A stretch of 64,000 nt of DNA, taken from Paraburkholderia sp. CNPSo 3272 (GTDB taxonomy: Bacteria; Pseudomonadota; Gammaproteobacteria; Burkholderiales; Burkholderiaceae). The notes under the pieces were generated by a model that did not search any database, was not told where the DNA came from, and worked only from the letters and a program-made list of their open reading frames with translations. Made by a program: the position numbers and the translations under genes. Each line of letters begins with the position of its first letter. Positions within the stretch are counted from its first letter, which is position 1. Below are positions 1 to 9,222 of the stretch, piece after piece. The stretch is from assembly GCF_024206495.1 (NCBI RefSeq), contig NZ_JAMBPQ010000030.1, forward strand, positions 16,980 through 80,979, read 5' to 3'.

Positions 1-76
1 TGGATCCGGCGCGGGAAACGAGCGCGGCCGTGTGGCCGTCGCCGATCAATGCGTAGTCTTCAATGGGTGCGGGCAT
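1..76 (-). CDS. Glycoside hydrolase family 15 protein, N-terminal fragment
   Basis: Only the first 25 codons are in the window; the gene runs off the left edge on the minus strand. The visible start reads MPAPIEDYALIGDGHTAALV, the characteristic opening of bacterial GH15 (glucoamylase/trehalase-like) proteins, in which an IxDY..IGD segment precedes the first barrel helices. The family hydrolyses alpha-glucosidic bonds and is usually cytoplasmic. No catalytic residues can be seen here, so the family call rests on the N-terminal signature alone. Which substrate it acts on cannot be judged. Confidence 0.7.
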   Translation of the reverse strand, partial: MPAPIEDYALIGDGHTAALVSRAGS

Positions 77-252
77 AGTAAGCAGATTGACAGCGTTGCT
101 CAAAAACGAAAGCCGCTTGCCGCAGCGGTGCGGCATGCACGCACAAGAGTAGTGGCAGCGGGGGCGCCTGCGCAATGCGTTTTGCGCAGCAGCACGCGCA
201 AATACTCATCTCGCCTGCGTCAACAAACGCCGTCGGGCGCGACCTGAACGCG

Positions 253-402
253 TCACAGATGTCCGCCCACGCCGAACAGCCCGATGACCCCGATGATGAT
301 CAGATACAGCGCGACGATGTAATTGAGCAGACGCGGCACGGCGAGAATCAGAATGCCTGCGATGAGCGCGACGAGCGGCCCGATGGCGACGTGAATGTTC
401 AT
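253..402 (-). CDS. DUF3096-type small membrane protein (49 aa)
   Basis: An intact 49-codon frame beginning MNIHVAIGPLVALIAGILI and ending in a Gly-rich GVGGHL. Two hydrophobic helices (about residues 6-22 and 27-44) are separated by a short PRLLNY turn, which matches the DUF3096 family of tiny inner-membrane proteins of unknown function. It lies 176 nt upstream of the GH15 start on the same strand. It may be its own transcription unit, because the 233 nt to the right separates it from a divergent lactonase gene. The fit to the family in length and pattern is good; the function is unknown. Confidence 0.75.
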   Translation of the reverse strand: MNIHVAIGPLVALIAGILILAVPRLLNYIVALYLIIIGVIGLFGVGGHL

Positions 403-635
403 GACGGCTCCGTGGTTGCGGCGGGTTTCGAACCTTTGCGTAGCTACCTTTGTTGCTTGTTGTTGCTTCGGCTTTGGCCTCGACTCGTTGCTGCGCGCTT
501 GCGGGGCGGGCGCTCGCGACCTCTCTTATACTGGGCCGGGTCCCATCTGCATCAGACGAAAGCGGGACGAATACGGTCGGCATTGCGACGAAGGCCGACC
601 CGCTTCCCTGCATCGACAAGAAAAAGGAGGTCGAC

Positions 636-1928
636 ATGTTCCTTCGCCGTGCCGCCGCAAACGCCGTGCCTGTGCCGTCATCTGCCGGTGCGGGTAGCCC
701 GTCCAGATCGCGCCGGACTGAGCGCCGACCCGCGCATCTCCTCACCCAGCTCGTCAAAGGTGTTGTCATCATGGCTTCCGTCGCCGCGACGCATGCGTTC
801 GCGCAATCTGCATCCACGACCGCGCCCGCGGGCGGTGTTTACAACCTGATCGTCGGCACTTATACGGCTGGCAAGAGCGAGGGCCTCTACGTCTATCACT
901 TCGATACGCAGACTGGCGACATGCAGCCGGTCAGCGTGGCGAAGACGGTGAACCCGTCGTTTCTCGTCGTGAGCAAGGACAACCGCTTCGTCTATGCGGT
1001 GAACGAGTTGCCGGGCGACAACGGTCCCGCCAGTCTGCGCGGCGACGTGAGCGCGTTCGGCTTCGATGCCGCAAGCGGTCAGCTCACGTTTCTCAACAAG
1101 GTGTCGGCGCAGGGCAACGATCCGTGCTATCTGAGCCTCTCGCCGGATGGGCGCTATCTCTTCGTGGCGAACTACTCGGTCGCGGCCGACCCGGGCGGCA
1201 GCTTCGCAGTCCTGCCGGTGCAGCAGGACGGCACGCTGGGCGAGTCCGTGCTCACCGTGCATCACGAGGGCGGCGGCCCCGTAAAGGGACGTCAGGACAA
1301 TGCGCACGTGCACTCGACGGTGTTTTCGCCGGATGGGCACTATCTCTTCACGCAGGATCTCGGCACCGACAAGCTCTGGACTTATCTCTACACGCCGGAC
1401 GGCAGCCGCGGCCTCGTGAGCCCGACCGAGTGGCGTTATACCGATGTGAAGTCGGGCAGTGGTCCGCGTCATCTGATCTTCGGCAATGACGGGCGTCACG
1501 CGTATCTCACGAGCGAACTGGCCGCTACCGTGACGGTGTTTGCGTATCACGATGGCCACATGAAGCTGGAACAAGTGGAGAAGCTCGCGGAGCCGGGCTT
1601 CGAGGGAACGCAGGGCGCGGCGGCGCTCCATCTGTCGCCGGACGGCAAGTTCCTCTATGTTTCCAATCGCGGCGACGCCAATGATATTTCGATCTTTGCC
1701 GTCGATGGCGACAGCGGCAAGCTCAAGCGCGTGGGGCGCCAGTCGAGTCTCGGCAAGTCGCCGCGCGAGTTCGCGATCGATCCGACCGGGCAGTGGCTCA
1801 TCGTCGGCAACCAGAACAGCGATACCGCCTACGTGTTCCGCCGCGATCAGCAGACGGGTTTGCTCGAGCCGAACCCGAAGCGCATCGACATCGGCTCGCC
1901 GGTCGATTTCAAGTTCGTCGCGCAATAG
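636..1928 (+). CDS. Secreted 6-phosphogluconolactonase-like beta-propeller (lactonase family)
   Basis: A 430-residue protein of the lactonase / YbhE-type seven-bladed propeller family (PF10282). The repeated blade signature S-P-D-G-(K/R/H)-(Y/F)-L occurs several times (for example LSPDGRYLFVANY and LSPDGKFLYVSNR), and the protein opens with YNLIVGTYT. The ATG at 636 is chosen because a strong Shine-Dalgarno sequence, AAGGAGG, sits 5 nt upstream. A hydrophobic stretch ending AATHAFA at about residues 48-58 suggests Sec export after an unusually long basic n-region, so a periplasmic location is likely. A start at a later Met (MASVAATHAFA) would give a conventional signal peptide. An exported form argues against the classical pentose-phosphate role; the substrate is unknown. 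Confidence 0.85.
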   Translation: MFLRRAAANAVPVPSSAGAGSPSRSRRTERRPAHLLTQLVKGVVIMASVAATHAFAQSASTTAPAGGVYNLIVGTYTAGKSEGLYVYHFDTQTGDMQPVSVAKTVNPSFLVVSKDNRFVYAVNELPGDNGPASLRGDVSAFGFDAASGQLTFLNKVSAQGNDPCYLSLSPDGRYLFVANYSVAADPGGSFAVLPVQQDGTLGESVLTVHHEGGGPVKGRQDNAHVHSTVFSPDGHYLFTQDLGTDKLWTYLYTPDGSRGLVSPTEWRYTDVKSGSGPRHLIFGNDGRHAYLTSELAATVTVFAYHDGHMKLEQVEKLAEPGFEGTQGAAALHLSPDGKFLYVSNRGDANDISIFAVDGDSGKLKRVGRQSSLGKSPREFAIDPTGQWLIVGNQNSDTAYVFRRDQQTGLLEPNPKRIDIGSPVDFKFVAQ

Positions 1929-1955
1929 CCGGGCTATAGCGTCTCGAGACGGCGA

Positions 1956-1980
1956 AAGAAGGCGCGAGGCGCGCCTTCTT
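1956..1980. terminator. Bidirectional hairpin between lactonase and ftsK
   Basis: An 11-bp perfect stem (AAGAAGGCGCG / CGCGCCTTCTT) with a 3-nt loop lies between two convergent genes and overlaps the ftsK stop codon. The A-rich left and T-rich right ends suit termination from both sides, though the T-tract is short. Confidence 0.65.
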
Positions 1981-4900
1981 ATTCGCCCTGGCCGCCGCCC
2001 GGCGCGAGTACTTCGCGGCTGCCGTTGATGCCCATCGGCGAAACGAGTCCCGCCGTTTCCATCTGTTCGACCAGACGCGCGGCGCGGTTGTAGCCGATGC
2101 GCAGTTGCCGCTGCACCGACGAGATCGACGCGCGCCGCGTGCGCACGACGAACGCCACGGCTTCGTCGTAGAGCGGATCGGCTTCGGCGTCGGGCGAGTC
2201 GCCGAACAGGTCCTGCGGCGCGCCTTCGGCAGCCGGGCCTTCGAGAATGCCTTCGACGTACTCGGGCTCGCCGAACTGCTTCAGATACTCCACCACGGCG
2301 TGCACTTCCTCGTCTGCGACGAACGCGCCGTGCACGCGCTGCGGATAGCCCGTGCCCGGCGGCAGGAACAGCATGTCGCCCTGGCCGAGCAGCGACTCGG
2401 CGCCCATCTGGTCGAGAATCGTGCGCGAGTCGATCTTCGACGACACCTGGAACGCCACCCGCGTCGGAATATTCGCCTTGATGAGACCCGTGATGACGTC
2501 CACCGAAGGACGCTGGGTCGCGAGAATCAGGTGGATGCCGGCGGCGCGCGCCTTCTGGGCGAGACGCGCGATCAATTCTTCAATCTTCTTGCCCGCGACC
2601 ATCATGAGGTCGGCGAGTTCGTCGATCACGACCACGATCATCGGCAGCGGCGAGAGCGGCTCGGGGGCTTCCGGCGTGAGCGAGAACGGGTTGCCGATCT
2701 TCTTTTCGTGGGCTTGAGCGTCGCGGATCTTCTGGTTGAAGCCCGCGAGATTGCGCACGCCCACCGCCGACATCAGCCGATAGCGCTTCTCCATCTCGCC
2801 CACGCACCAGTTGAGCGCGTTGGCGGCGAGCTTCATGTCGGTCACGACCGGTGCGAGCAGATGCGGAATGCCTTCGTACACGGAAAGCTCGAGCATCTTC
2901 GGATCGATCATGATGAGCCGCACGTCCTCGGGCGTCGCCTTGTAGAGCAGCGAAAGGATCATCGCGTTGATCGCGACCGACTTGCCCGAACCCGTCGTGC
3001 CCGCGACGAGCATGTGCGGCGCCTTGGCGAGATCGGTGACGATCGGATGGCCGACGATGTCCTTGCCCATCGCGATCGTGAGCTTCGACTGCGAGCGGTG
3101 GTACGGCGCCGATTCGAGGATCTCCGAGAGGCGGATCATCTGGCGGCGGGCGTTCGGCAGTTCGAGGCCCATGCAGGTCTTGCCGGGGATCGTTTCGACC
3201 ACACGGATCGATGTGAGGCCCAGGCCGCGCGAGAGATCCTTCATCAGGCCGACGATCTGGCTGCCGCGCACGCCAAGCGCGGGATCCACTTCAAAGCGCG
3301 TGATGACCGGACCCGCCGAGGCGCCGACCACCGTCACGGGGACCTTGAACTCCTGAAGACGCTGCTCGATGAGCTGGCTCGTTTCGGCGAGCTTTTGCTC
3401 GGAGACGGGCTCGATCTCGGACGATGCGCGCTCGAGCAGATCGAGCCCGGGCAGTTCGACCGCCGATGCGCTGAGCGGCTCGAACGCGAAGGACGTCGGC
3501 GCGTGGCCGCGTACGGGAGCGCGCTGGACTACGGGCTCGGGGGCTTCGATGGTTTCGGGTGCTTCGATGGCTTCGGAGACGGCCTCGAAGTCGGAGCTCT
3601 CCGCTATGCGTTCGGTGGCGACGGCGGGGTAGGGCGCCGCGATCGGAATGGCCACCGACGCAGCAGGCTGCGAGGGAGTCGGAGCGAGCGTGGCCTCGGC
3701 GGGCGCAGGACGGCTTTGCGTTGGCGTTTCGGCAACCCACGGCGGCGTTGCTGCGGGTGCGGGCGCCGGCGTTGCGGGCAGGGGCGTCGCGTCAAAAGGC
3801 GTGGTCTGGGTTGCCGGCGCGCCAGGTGCCCGCAACGCCTCAGCCGCTTCGTCCGCAACCCCTTGCGCTTCATCTATCGACGCGGGGAACGCATCGACGC
3901 TGGCAGATTCGCTGCGCGCGACGGGCGCGAAAGGCTCGCTCGCCTTCTGCTCTGCCACCGGCGAAGGCAGTGCGTCGAAGGGGGTTGCGGGAGCCGCATG
4001 CGTAACCGTCGGCGCGACATCTGCAGGCGTCGCGTGCGCAGAGGTTTCGAACGCGCTGCCGTACGTGCCGTACGCCGATTCGTCGCGGGTCGTCGTCGAC
4101 GCCGGTTCGACCACTACGTCGGCGCGGGTGCTTGCTTCGAGCGGTTGCTCGCTTACGGGCGCGCCGTGCTGCGCAAGCGCGGCGGCGGCATCCGGTTGCG
4201 TTTCGCGATCGAGGCGGGGGAAGTGCACGATGTTCGACGCGGCCGATGTGTCGAACTCGTCGTTTGCCTGGTGCGCAGCGTGCGATTCGGCCGACGCGGG
4301 TTGCCCGGCCTGCGCGCTTGCGGCGACCGGCGTTTGCGTCGCTGCGGGCACTGGCTCTGGCGCCGGTGCCACAACGCGAGAAACCGCTGCGGGCTCAGGC
4401 GTAGGCACCTGCTCCTGCACCGTCGATGGGCTGAACGCGAAGAACGGTTCGACGGCGTGCGTCTCGGCGGGAGCGATGGACGGTTCATCGTCGAGCAGGA
4501 TCCACGGCATTCCGTGATCCAGTGTTGGCCAGGGCGAGGGTGTGGCGGGTTCCTGCGCCGCAGCTTGCAGCGGCTCCGCATGCGTCGTCTCGCTCGAGGC
4601 GCTTTGCGTAGCTTCGTCCACGTGCGACGCCATCGGTTGCCAGGCAGTCGGCGCAGCCATGTAGCCGGCGCTGACGGAATTCGGCTCGGACGATGCCGGG
4701 GTCTGAGCCGCGGCAGGGGAGGGGGCAGCGGACGTCGCGCCTGGTGACGTGTCGCCCGGTTGCGGCGAGGCGTGCGTTTCCACGAACGATGGCTCACCCA
4801 CGCTTGGCGAAACGTAGTCACCGTCCGGCGGCGTGACTGGGGCGAACGTCGTTTCCAGCGACCCGCCCGACGGCGTCACCGGCGCCGCCGCCGTCGCAAT

Positions 4901-6472
4901 GTCCGGCGATGCGCTCGGGAATTGGGCGTGCGTTTGTTCCTCGCCCGCGAGCGCGCCCGCTTCGTCCAGGGTGCGGCGTGCGAGGCTCGCGCCGGCGAGC
5001 GTGGTCCAGCGTGCGGCGTTCTCTTCGATCGAGCGCAACGTTTCGAGCACGCTCGTCGAGAGCGGTGCCTCCGCCTGCGGCGCGCTGGTAGGCGCGGGGC
5101 GCGAGTAGGCGGGCGTTGCGGGCGGCTTTTCTGCCGGATGCGAGCCGAACGACGCGGTGTGCGGCGCACCCATGGGCGGGGGAGGGTTCACGCGCGCGGG
5201 CTGCCCCTGCCAGACGTACGGCTTAGGCGGCTTCGCGACGCGCGGCGGCGCGGCGGCCGCGGCGCGCGCGGCCGTGCTGCCCGCCGCGGGAGGCGGCGCG
5301 GCGCGGCGCGGCATGACGGGTTGTGCGAACGGCGAAGTCAGTGGATCGAGCGGCGCCGGCGTCGTGCCGAACGCGGCACTGCGCGCGGCGGCCGCCGCTG
5401 CGGCGGCGCCGGCCGCGAGCGGCGCACCGTGCACCGCCGCTGAAACCGTTGCCGCAGCTGTGCGCGCACCCGCGCCGGTCATAGCGGCGGCCATGGCCGG
5501 CCGCGTGTTAGCCGTCTGCGCCCGCCACGGCGCATTGGGCTGCGCAGGGACGGCCTGCGCCCCATGCACACCCGCGACGTCCTGCACGGCGCTCGCACCG
5601 CGCACCGGCTGGCGGCGTGCGTCGCCGAGCGGCGCGCCGGGTTGCAACGGCGCGCGCGGCGGCTCCATCGGGGCTCGCGACGCACCCGCAGGCGGCATTT
5701 GGGCCGGCGCACGCGTGCCGCGCAGCCAGTCGGCGGCCGCGGTCGGCTCGGTGCGCGCCCAAGCCGCTGAGGCATCGGCGGGACCACGGAAGCCCGGTTC
5801 GGCTCGCCACGAACCCGCGTCCGCAAACGCGTTCGGTGCGGTGGCAGCGGCCGATGCTGCGCCAAGTCCCGCGGCCATCGCGCCGGCTCTGCGCGGAGTG
5901 TCGCGACCCTCGCGCGTGTCACGTGTGTCACGTGTGTCACGCGCCGGCGGACGCCAGATCGTCGGCCGTTTGCGTCGCGCGCCGTCGCCAGGCATCGGCG
6001 GATTGAAGGTGGCGGCGCTATGCGCGGGCAGTCCCTCTTCGGCCGCGGCGCGGCGGCTGCGGCGTTCGCGGCGCGGGCTGTCTTCGGTCTCACGCGCGGC
6101 GCGGATGTTCAGGCCGAGCCCGAGCGAGATGTCGGCCCAGGCGAGGAATTCACGCCAATGGAAGTCGAGCAGCCACGGCAAGCTCACGAGGAAGAGCGCC
6201 GTCATTGCGAGCGGCGCGGCGACGTGGCCGATGAGCTTGCCGAGCCCGCCCGAAAGTGCGTGGCCGAGTGCGTTGAAACCGGCGATGTCGATGAGCGTCG
6301 CCTCGAGCGCGCAGCTCGCCACGAGCACGCCGGCGAAGCCGAGCCAGAGCCGGATCGTGCCCGGGCCGCGCAGGCCCGCGCCGCCCGGCAGCACGGACTT
6401 GACGAGACGCCAGATCAGAGGGATGAACCAGACGGCCGAAACGCCGAACCAGCCAGGAACTACCGTGTGCAT
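1979..6472 (-). CDS. ftsK: DNA translocase FtsK (long-linker form)
   Basis: The membrane-anchored hexameric motor that pumps chromosome ends through the septum and activates XerCD at dif. The RecA-like motor holds Walker A GTTGSGKS near residue 1160 and Walker B VVVIDELADLMM, followed by the ATQRPSVDVITG segment. The last 65 residues form the winged-helix gamma domain that reads KOPS sites (SISSVQRQLRIGYNRAARL). Only about three hydrophobic segments are visible in the first 130 residues, against four in the usual anchor. A Pro/Ala/Thr-rich linker of roughly 800 residues follows. The start is uncertain: the ATG at 6472 lacks a clear Shine-Dalgarno sequence, and the frame stays open only to 6598, just short of the upstream gene's terminator. 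Burkholderia genomes often carry two FtsK paralogues, and this may be the second. It converges on the lactonase gene. Confidence 0.92.
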   Translation of the reverse strand: MHTVVPGWFGVSAVWFIPLIWRLVKSVLPGGAGLRGPGTIRLWLGFAGVLVASCALEATLIDIAGFNALGHALSGGLGKLIGHVAAPLAMTALFLVSLPWLLDFHWREFLAWADISLGLGLNIRAARETEDSPRRERRSRRAAAEEGLPAHSAATFNPPMPGDGARRKRPTIWRPPARDTRDTRDTREGRDTPRRAGAMAAGLGAASAAATAPNAFADAGSWRAEPGFRGPADASAAWARTEPTAAADWLRGTRAPAQMPPAGASRAPMEPPRAPLQPGAPLGDARRQPVRGASAVQDVAGVHGAQAVPAQPNAPWRAQTANTRPAMAAAMTGAGARTAAATVSAAVHGAPLAAGAAAAAAAARSAAFGTTPAPLDPLTSPFAQPVMPRRAAPPPAAGSTAARAAAAAPPRVAKPPKPYVWQGQPARVNPPPPMGAPHTASFGSHPAEKPPATPAYSRPAPTSAPQAEAPLSTSVLETLRSIEENAARWTTLAGASLARRTLDEAGALAGEEQTHAQFPSASPDIATAAAPVTPSGGSLETTFAPVTPPDGDYVSPSVGEPSFVETHASPQPGDTSPGATSAAPSPAAAQTPASSEPNSVSAGYMAAPTAWQPMASHVDEATQSASSETTHAEPLQAAAQEPATPSPWPTLDHGMPWILLDDEPSIAPAETHAVEPFFAFSPSTVQEQVPTPEPAAVSRVVAPAPEPVPAATQTPVAASAQAGQPASAESHAAHQANDEFDTSAASNIVHFPRLDRETQPDAAAALAQHGAPVSEQPLEASTRADVVVEPASTTTRDESAYGTYGSAFETSAHATPADVAPTVTHAAPATPFDALPSPVAEQKASEPFAPVARSESASVDAFPASIDEAQGVADEAAEALRAPGAPATQTTPFDATPLPATPAPAPAATPPWVAETPTQSRPAPAEATLAPTPSQPAASVAIPIAAPYPAVATERIAESSDFEAVSEAIEAPETIEAPEPVVQRAPVRGHAPTSFAFEPLSASAVELPGLDLLERASSEIEPVSEQKLAETSQLIEQRLQEFKVPVTVVGASAGPVITRFEVDPALGVRGSQIVGLMKDLSRGLGLTSIRVVETIPGKTCMGLELPNARRQMIRLSEILESAPYHRSQSKLTIAMGKDIVGHPIVTDLAKAPHMLVAGTTGSGKSVAINAMILSLLYKATPEDVRLIMIDPKMLELSVYEGIPHLLAPVVTDMKLAANALNWCVGEMEKRYRLMSAVGVRNLAGFNQKIRDAQAHEKKIGNPFSLTPEAPEPLSPLPMIVVVIDELADLMMVAGKKIEELIARLAQKARAAGIHLILATQRPSVDVITGLIKANIPTRVAFQVSSKIDSRTILDQMGAESLLGQGDMLFLPPGTGYPQRVHGAFVADEEVHAVVEYLKQFGEPEYVEGILEGPAAEGAPQDLFGDSPDAEADPLYDEAVAFVVRTRRASISSVQRQLRIGYNRAARLVEQMETAGLVSPMGINGSREVLAPGGGQGE
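5913..5939. repeat. 9-bp tandem repeat inside the ftsK linker
   Basis: Three consecutive 9-bp units (consensus cgtgtgtca, with one mismatch in the first) encode a repeated Asp-Thr-Arg tripeptide in the FtsK linker. The length is a multiple of three, so copy-number change would keep the frame. Confidence 0.85.
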
Positions 6473-6632
6473 GCCGAAGATGTACGTAGAGAAGGTGTGC
6501 GACGTGTGGAGTGTACCCGCTCGGCCCCTGCGCGCCGCCATCCACTTGAGGGCGGTGTTGCGCGCGGCACGGCAGGCGTTGCGCGCCCGACACGCCAAAG
6601 ACCCCGCACGGGCCGTTTTGGTTCGCGCGCAA

Positions 6633-6665
6633 CAAAAAAAGCGCCGCGCCGGGCAAGGGCGCGGC
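6633..6665 (-). terminator. Rho-independent terminator of the META-domain gene
   Basis: On the minus strand an 8-bp GC stem (GCCGCGCC / GGCGCGGC, 7-nt loop) is followed by seven T residues, 18 nt after the stop of the META-domain lipoprotein gene. It implies that ftsK has its own promoter between about 6480 and 6630. Confidence 0.85.
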
Positions 6666-6683
6666 GGCTCATGCGCGCAGCGT

Positions 6684-7358
6684 TCACTGCGCCGGTTTGG
6701 CGTCCGAGGCGGCGCCGGGCGTCGCGGCCGGGCCCGCGCCTGGTTCGGCGCCCTGCTCGGCGAACGTCAGGCGGTCGCCGTTTTCGAGCACGAGAAAGAG
6801 CGATTGCGGTTGGCGCATCTGCACGCCGGAGCGTGCGATATGCGAGAGCGCTTCCAGATAAGCGCCCTCGATATCGCCGCCCGCGCCGATGCACGCCATG
6901 CGCGTGCCGCCGAGCTGACCGAACGAGAGCAGGCCGTTCTTGAGCGTATAGGCGCCGAAGTAACGGTTGCAGCCCGAAAAGCCGCTTGCGCGGCGCTGGC
7001 CGCTCTCGGTCGAGAGGTCGAGCGTAATGGGGCGAGCGTCGGGGTTTTCGGCGTTGCGGCCCGGCAGGGCGCGCATCGTGCCGTCGGCGCGCTTCCATTC
7101 CACGAGCTGCCAGTGCGTGTTGTCGAGCAGCTGCGTCGTGGCGGGGTTGAACGGATCGGGCAGCGGCGCGGAGGCGTCCGTGTGCACGGGCAGCTTGCAC
7201 GCGCACACCAGCAGGGCCGCAGCGAGCATCGCCGTGCGCGAGGCCAGCTTTCGCGCGAATTCGCCTCGGGCAGGGCGCAGGCGCTGACGCATATTCATGC
7301 GCGGGCTCTGGCTCGGTGCCTGGATCGGCGTCTGGCTCGCCGTCTGGCTAATAGGCAT
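6684..7358 (-). CDS. META domain-containing (HslJ-like) lipoprotein
   Basis: 224 residues. The ATG at 7358 has GAGGA 6 nt upstream, which fixes the start. A Gln/Ser/Pro-rich and then basic N-terminus leads into a hydrophobic run ending LLVCAC at about residue 59, a serviceable lipobox, so it is probably an envelope lipoprotein. The following segment (NTHWQLVEW, then GFSGCNRYFGAY with the hallmark G-C-N-R-Y/F, then GTRMAC) is diagnostic of the META domain found in HslJ, a protein linked to heat shock and novobiocin resistance. The Ala/Pro/Gly-rich C-terminal tail is probably unstructured. The gene is divergent from purT, with about 190 nt between them for both promoters. Confidence 0.85.
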   Translation of the reverse strand: MPISQTASQTPIQAPSQSPRMNMRQRLRPARGEFARKLASRTAMLAAALLVCACKLPVHTDASAPLPDPFNPATTQLLDNTHWQLVEWKRADGTMRALPGRNAENPDARPITLDLSTESGQRRASGFSGCNRYFGAYTLKNGLLSFGQLGGTRMACIGAGGDIEGAYLEALSHIARSGVQMRQPQSLFLVLENGDRLTFAEQGAEPGAGPAATPGAASDAKPAQ

Positions 7359-7548
7359 CGCATCGTTCCTCGTAATCGACGAAGGCGTAAGCGTAACGCA
7401 CCGCGCTGCAGCATGCGAGCGCAAACGTGTGTGCGCCGCGCCTGAAGCGGGCTGCCGCCGACGCGCCAACGCGCCTCGCCGCGGCAAGGCCGCGTGTTAA
7501 CATCGGCGCTCTTACGCATTTGCGCCATACCGCCACTCCGGAGACATC

Positions 7549-8772
7549 ATGCAAACCCGCCCCCGCATCGGCACGCCGCTTTCCGCTTCCGCCACCCGTG
7601 TCATGCTGCTCGGCGCGGGCGAGCTTGGCAAGGAAGTGATCATCGCGCTGCAACGCCTCGGCGTTGAGGTGATCGCCGTCGATCGTTACGAAAACGCGCC
7701 CGGCCATCAGGTCGCGCATCGCGCGCACGTGATCGACATGGCCGACCCCCAGGCGCTGCGCGCGCTCATCGACGCCGAACGCCCGCATCTCGTCGTGCCC
7801 GAAATCGAAGCGATCGCCACCGATGCGCTAGCGGCCGTCGAGGCCGAGGGTGTCGCCGAGGTGATCCCCACCGCGCGCGCCGCGCAGCTAACGATGAACC
7901 GCGAGGGCATTCGCCGCCTCGCCGCCGAGGAACTCGGCCTCGCCACCTCGCCCTATGCGTTCGCCGATTCGCTCGACGAGCTGAAGGCGGGCGTCGCCAA
8001 GGTCGGCTATCCGTGCGTGGTGAAGCCGGTGATGTCGTCGTCGGGCAAGGGGCAGTCGGTCGTGCGCAGCGACGCCGACGTCGAGCGCGCCTGGGAATAC
8101 GCGCTCGCGGGCGGCCGAGTGAACCGCGGTCGCGTGATCGTCGAGGGCTTCATCAACTTCGACTACGAAATCACGCAGCTCACCGTGCGCGCCATCGACC
8201 CGGCCAGCGGCCAGGTGCAGACGTATTTCTGCGATCCGATCGGCCACCTCCAGGTGGACGGCGACTACGTCGAATCGTGGCAGCCGCAGCCGATGAGCGC
8301 GAAGGCGCTCGAGTGCTCGCGCGAAATCTCGCACAAGGTGACCGAGGCGCTGGGCGGCCGTGGTCTCTTCGGCGTCGAACTGTTCGTGCGCGGCGACGAG
8401 GTGTGGTTCTCGGAAGTGAGCCCGCGCCCGCACGACACGGGGCTCGTCACGCTCGCGTCGCAGCGCTTCTCCGAGTTCGAACTGCATGCGCGCGCGATTC
8501 TCGGCCTGCCCGTCGATACGACGGCGCGCGGTCCGGGCGCCTCGGCCGTGATCTACGGCGGCATGGACGCGCGCGGCATCGCATTCGAAGGCGTTGCGCA
8601 GGCGCTGGCCGTGCCGGGCGCGGATCTGCGCCTGTTCGGCAAGCCCGAGAGCTTCGTGAAGCGCCGCATGGGCGTTGCGCTCGCCACGGGCGCCGACACG
8701 GACGAGGCCCGCTCGCGCGCCCGCGAAGCGGCTGCGGCGGTGCGTCCGGTTGCGGCAGATGTGTCGAGCTAA
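7549..8772 (+). CDS. purT: Formate-dependent phosphoribosylglycinamide formyltransferase PurT
   Basis: Catalyses GAR + formate + ATP to formyl-GAR, the folate-independent form of step 3 in purine synthesis. The 407-residue protein has an N-terminal Rossmann-like motif (MLLGAGELGKEV), a glutamate-rich region (VPEIEAIATD) and a central ATP-grasp domain (VVKPVMSSSGKGQS, then the metal-binding SEVSPRPHDTGLV). Length and motif order match E. coli PurT (392 aa). It is cytoplasmic and monocistronic by spacing. purD of the same pathway lies further along in this window at 35.4-36.6 kb but is not linked to it. Confidence 0.96.
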   Translation: MQTRPRIGTPLSASATRVMLLGAGELGKEVIIALQRLGVEVIAVDRYENAPGHQVAHRAHVIDMADPQALRALIDAERPHLVVPEIEAIATDALAAVEAEGVAEVIPTARAAQLTMNREGIRRLAAEELGLATSPYAFADSLDELKAGVAKVGYPCVVKPVMSSSGKGQSVVRSDADVERAWEYALAGGRVNRGRVIVEGFINFDYEITQLTVRAIDPASGQVQTYFCDPIGHLQVDGDYVESWQPQPMSAKALECSREISHKVTEALGGRGLFGVELFVRGDEVWFSEVSPRPHDTGLVTLASQRFSEFELHARAILGLPVDTTARGPGASAVIYGGMDARGIAFEGVAQALAVPGADLRLFGKPESFVKRRMGVALATGADTDEARSRAREAAAAVRPVAADVSS

Positions 8773-8969
8773 CGTGCCCACGGCGTACACTGAGTCCAGC
8801 CAAAGCGGGCTCGGCATGCGCGGCTCGATCCGCGTTTGATTTGCCACAAGCTGCCAGCGCGTCGATTGCACGATAATCGCCCCCTTTCCCGCGGCCGTGC
8901 GCCCGGCAGCCCCGACAGAGGCGCCGCGTGTCCCGGGTTCTCATGTCAGCCAAAGGTGAAAAGGTGCGA

Positions 8970-9158
8970 ATGGGCAAGCTACTGGTGTTTCATGCGCGCC
9001 GTCTGAGCGTGCTCGCGCTCTGCGGCCTTGCGCTCGCGGGCTGCGGTGTGGCGGCCGCGCCGTGCCGCGTGGCCTCGGCGGGTTTGAAGATCGTGCCGCT
9101 CGTTGGCCACCTGGCGGCCGCGCCCACCGACGCCTGCGCGGATGCGATCGACCCCTGA
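8970..9158 (+). CDS. DUF6726-like small lipoprotein
   Basis: A 62-residue protein with a type II signal peptide: a basic start (MGKLLVFHARR), a hydrophobic core, and lipobox LAGC at about residue 22. The mature part contains GVAAAPCRVASAGLKIVP and a closing DACADAID, the pattern of short Burkholderiales lipoproteins grouped as DUF6726. An alternative start at 8943 would add nine residues; the ATG at 8970 is preferred because it gives a normal signal peptide. No function is known. It sits just upstream of the MliC-like gene in the same orientation (64 nt apart), so the two envelope proteins may be co-transcribed. Confidence 0.7.
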   Translation: MGKLLVFHARRLSVLALCGLALAGCGVAAAPCRVASAGLKIVPLVGHLAAAPTDACADAIDP

Positions 9159-9222
9159 ACGTGCGTCCATGACCTGGCGCGCTGCCCGATCCACGCCATT
9201 CAGGCAATCTCCGGAGAACTCG

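Noticed and set aside
3599..4747. Several long plus-strand frames opposite the ftsK linker
   Set aside because: They arise from the repetitive Pro/Ala codons of the linker and have no ribosome sites or recognisable domains.
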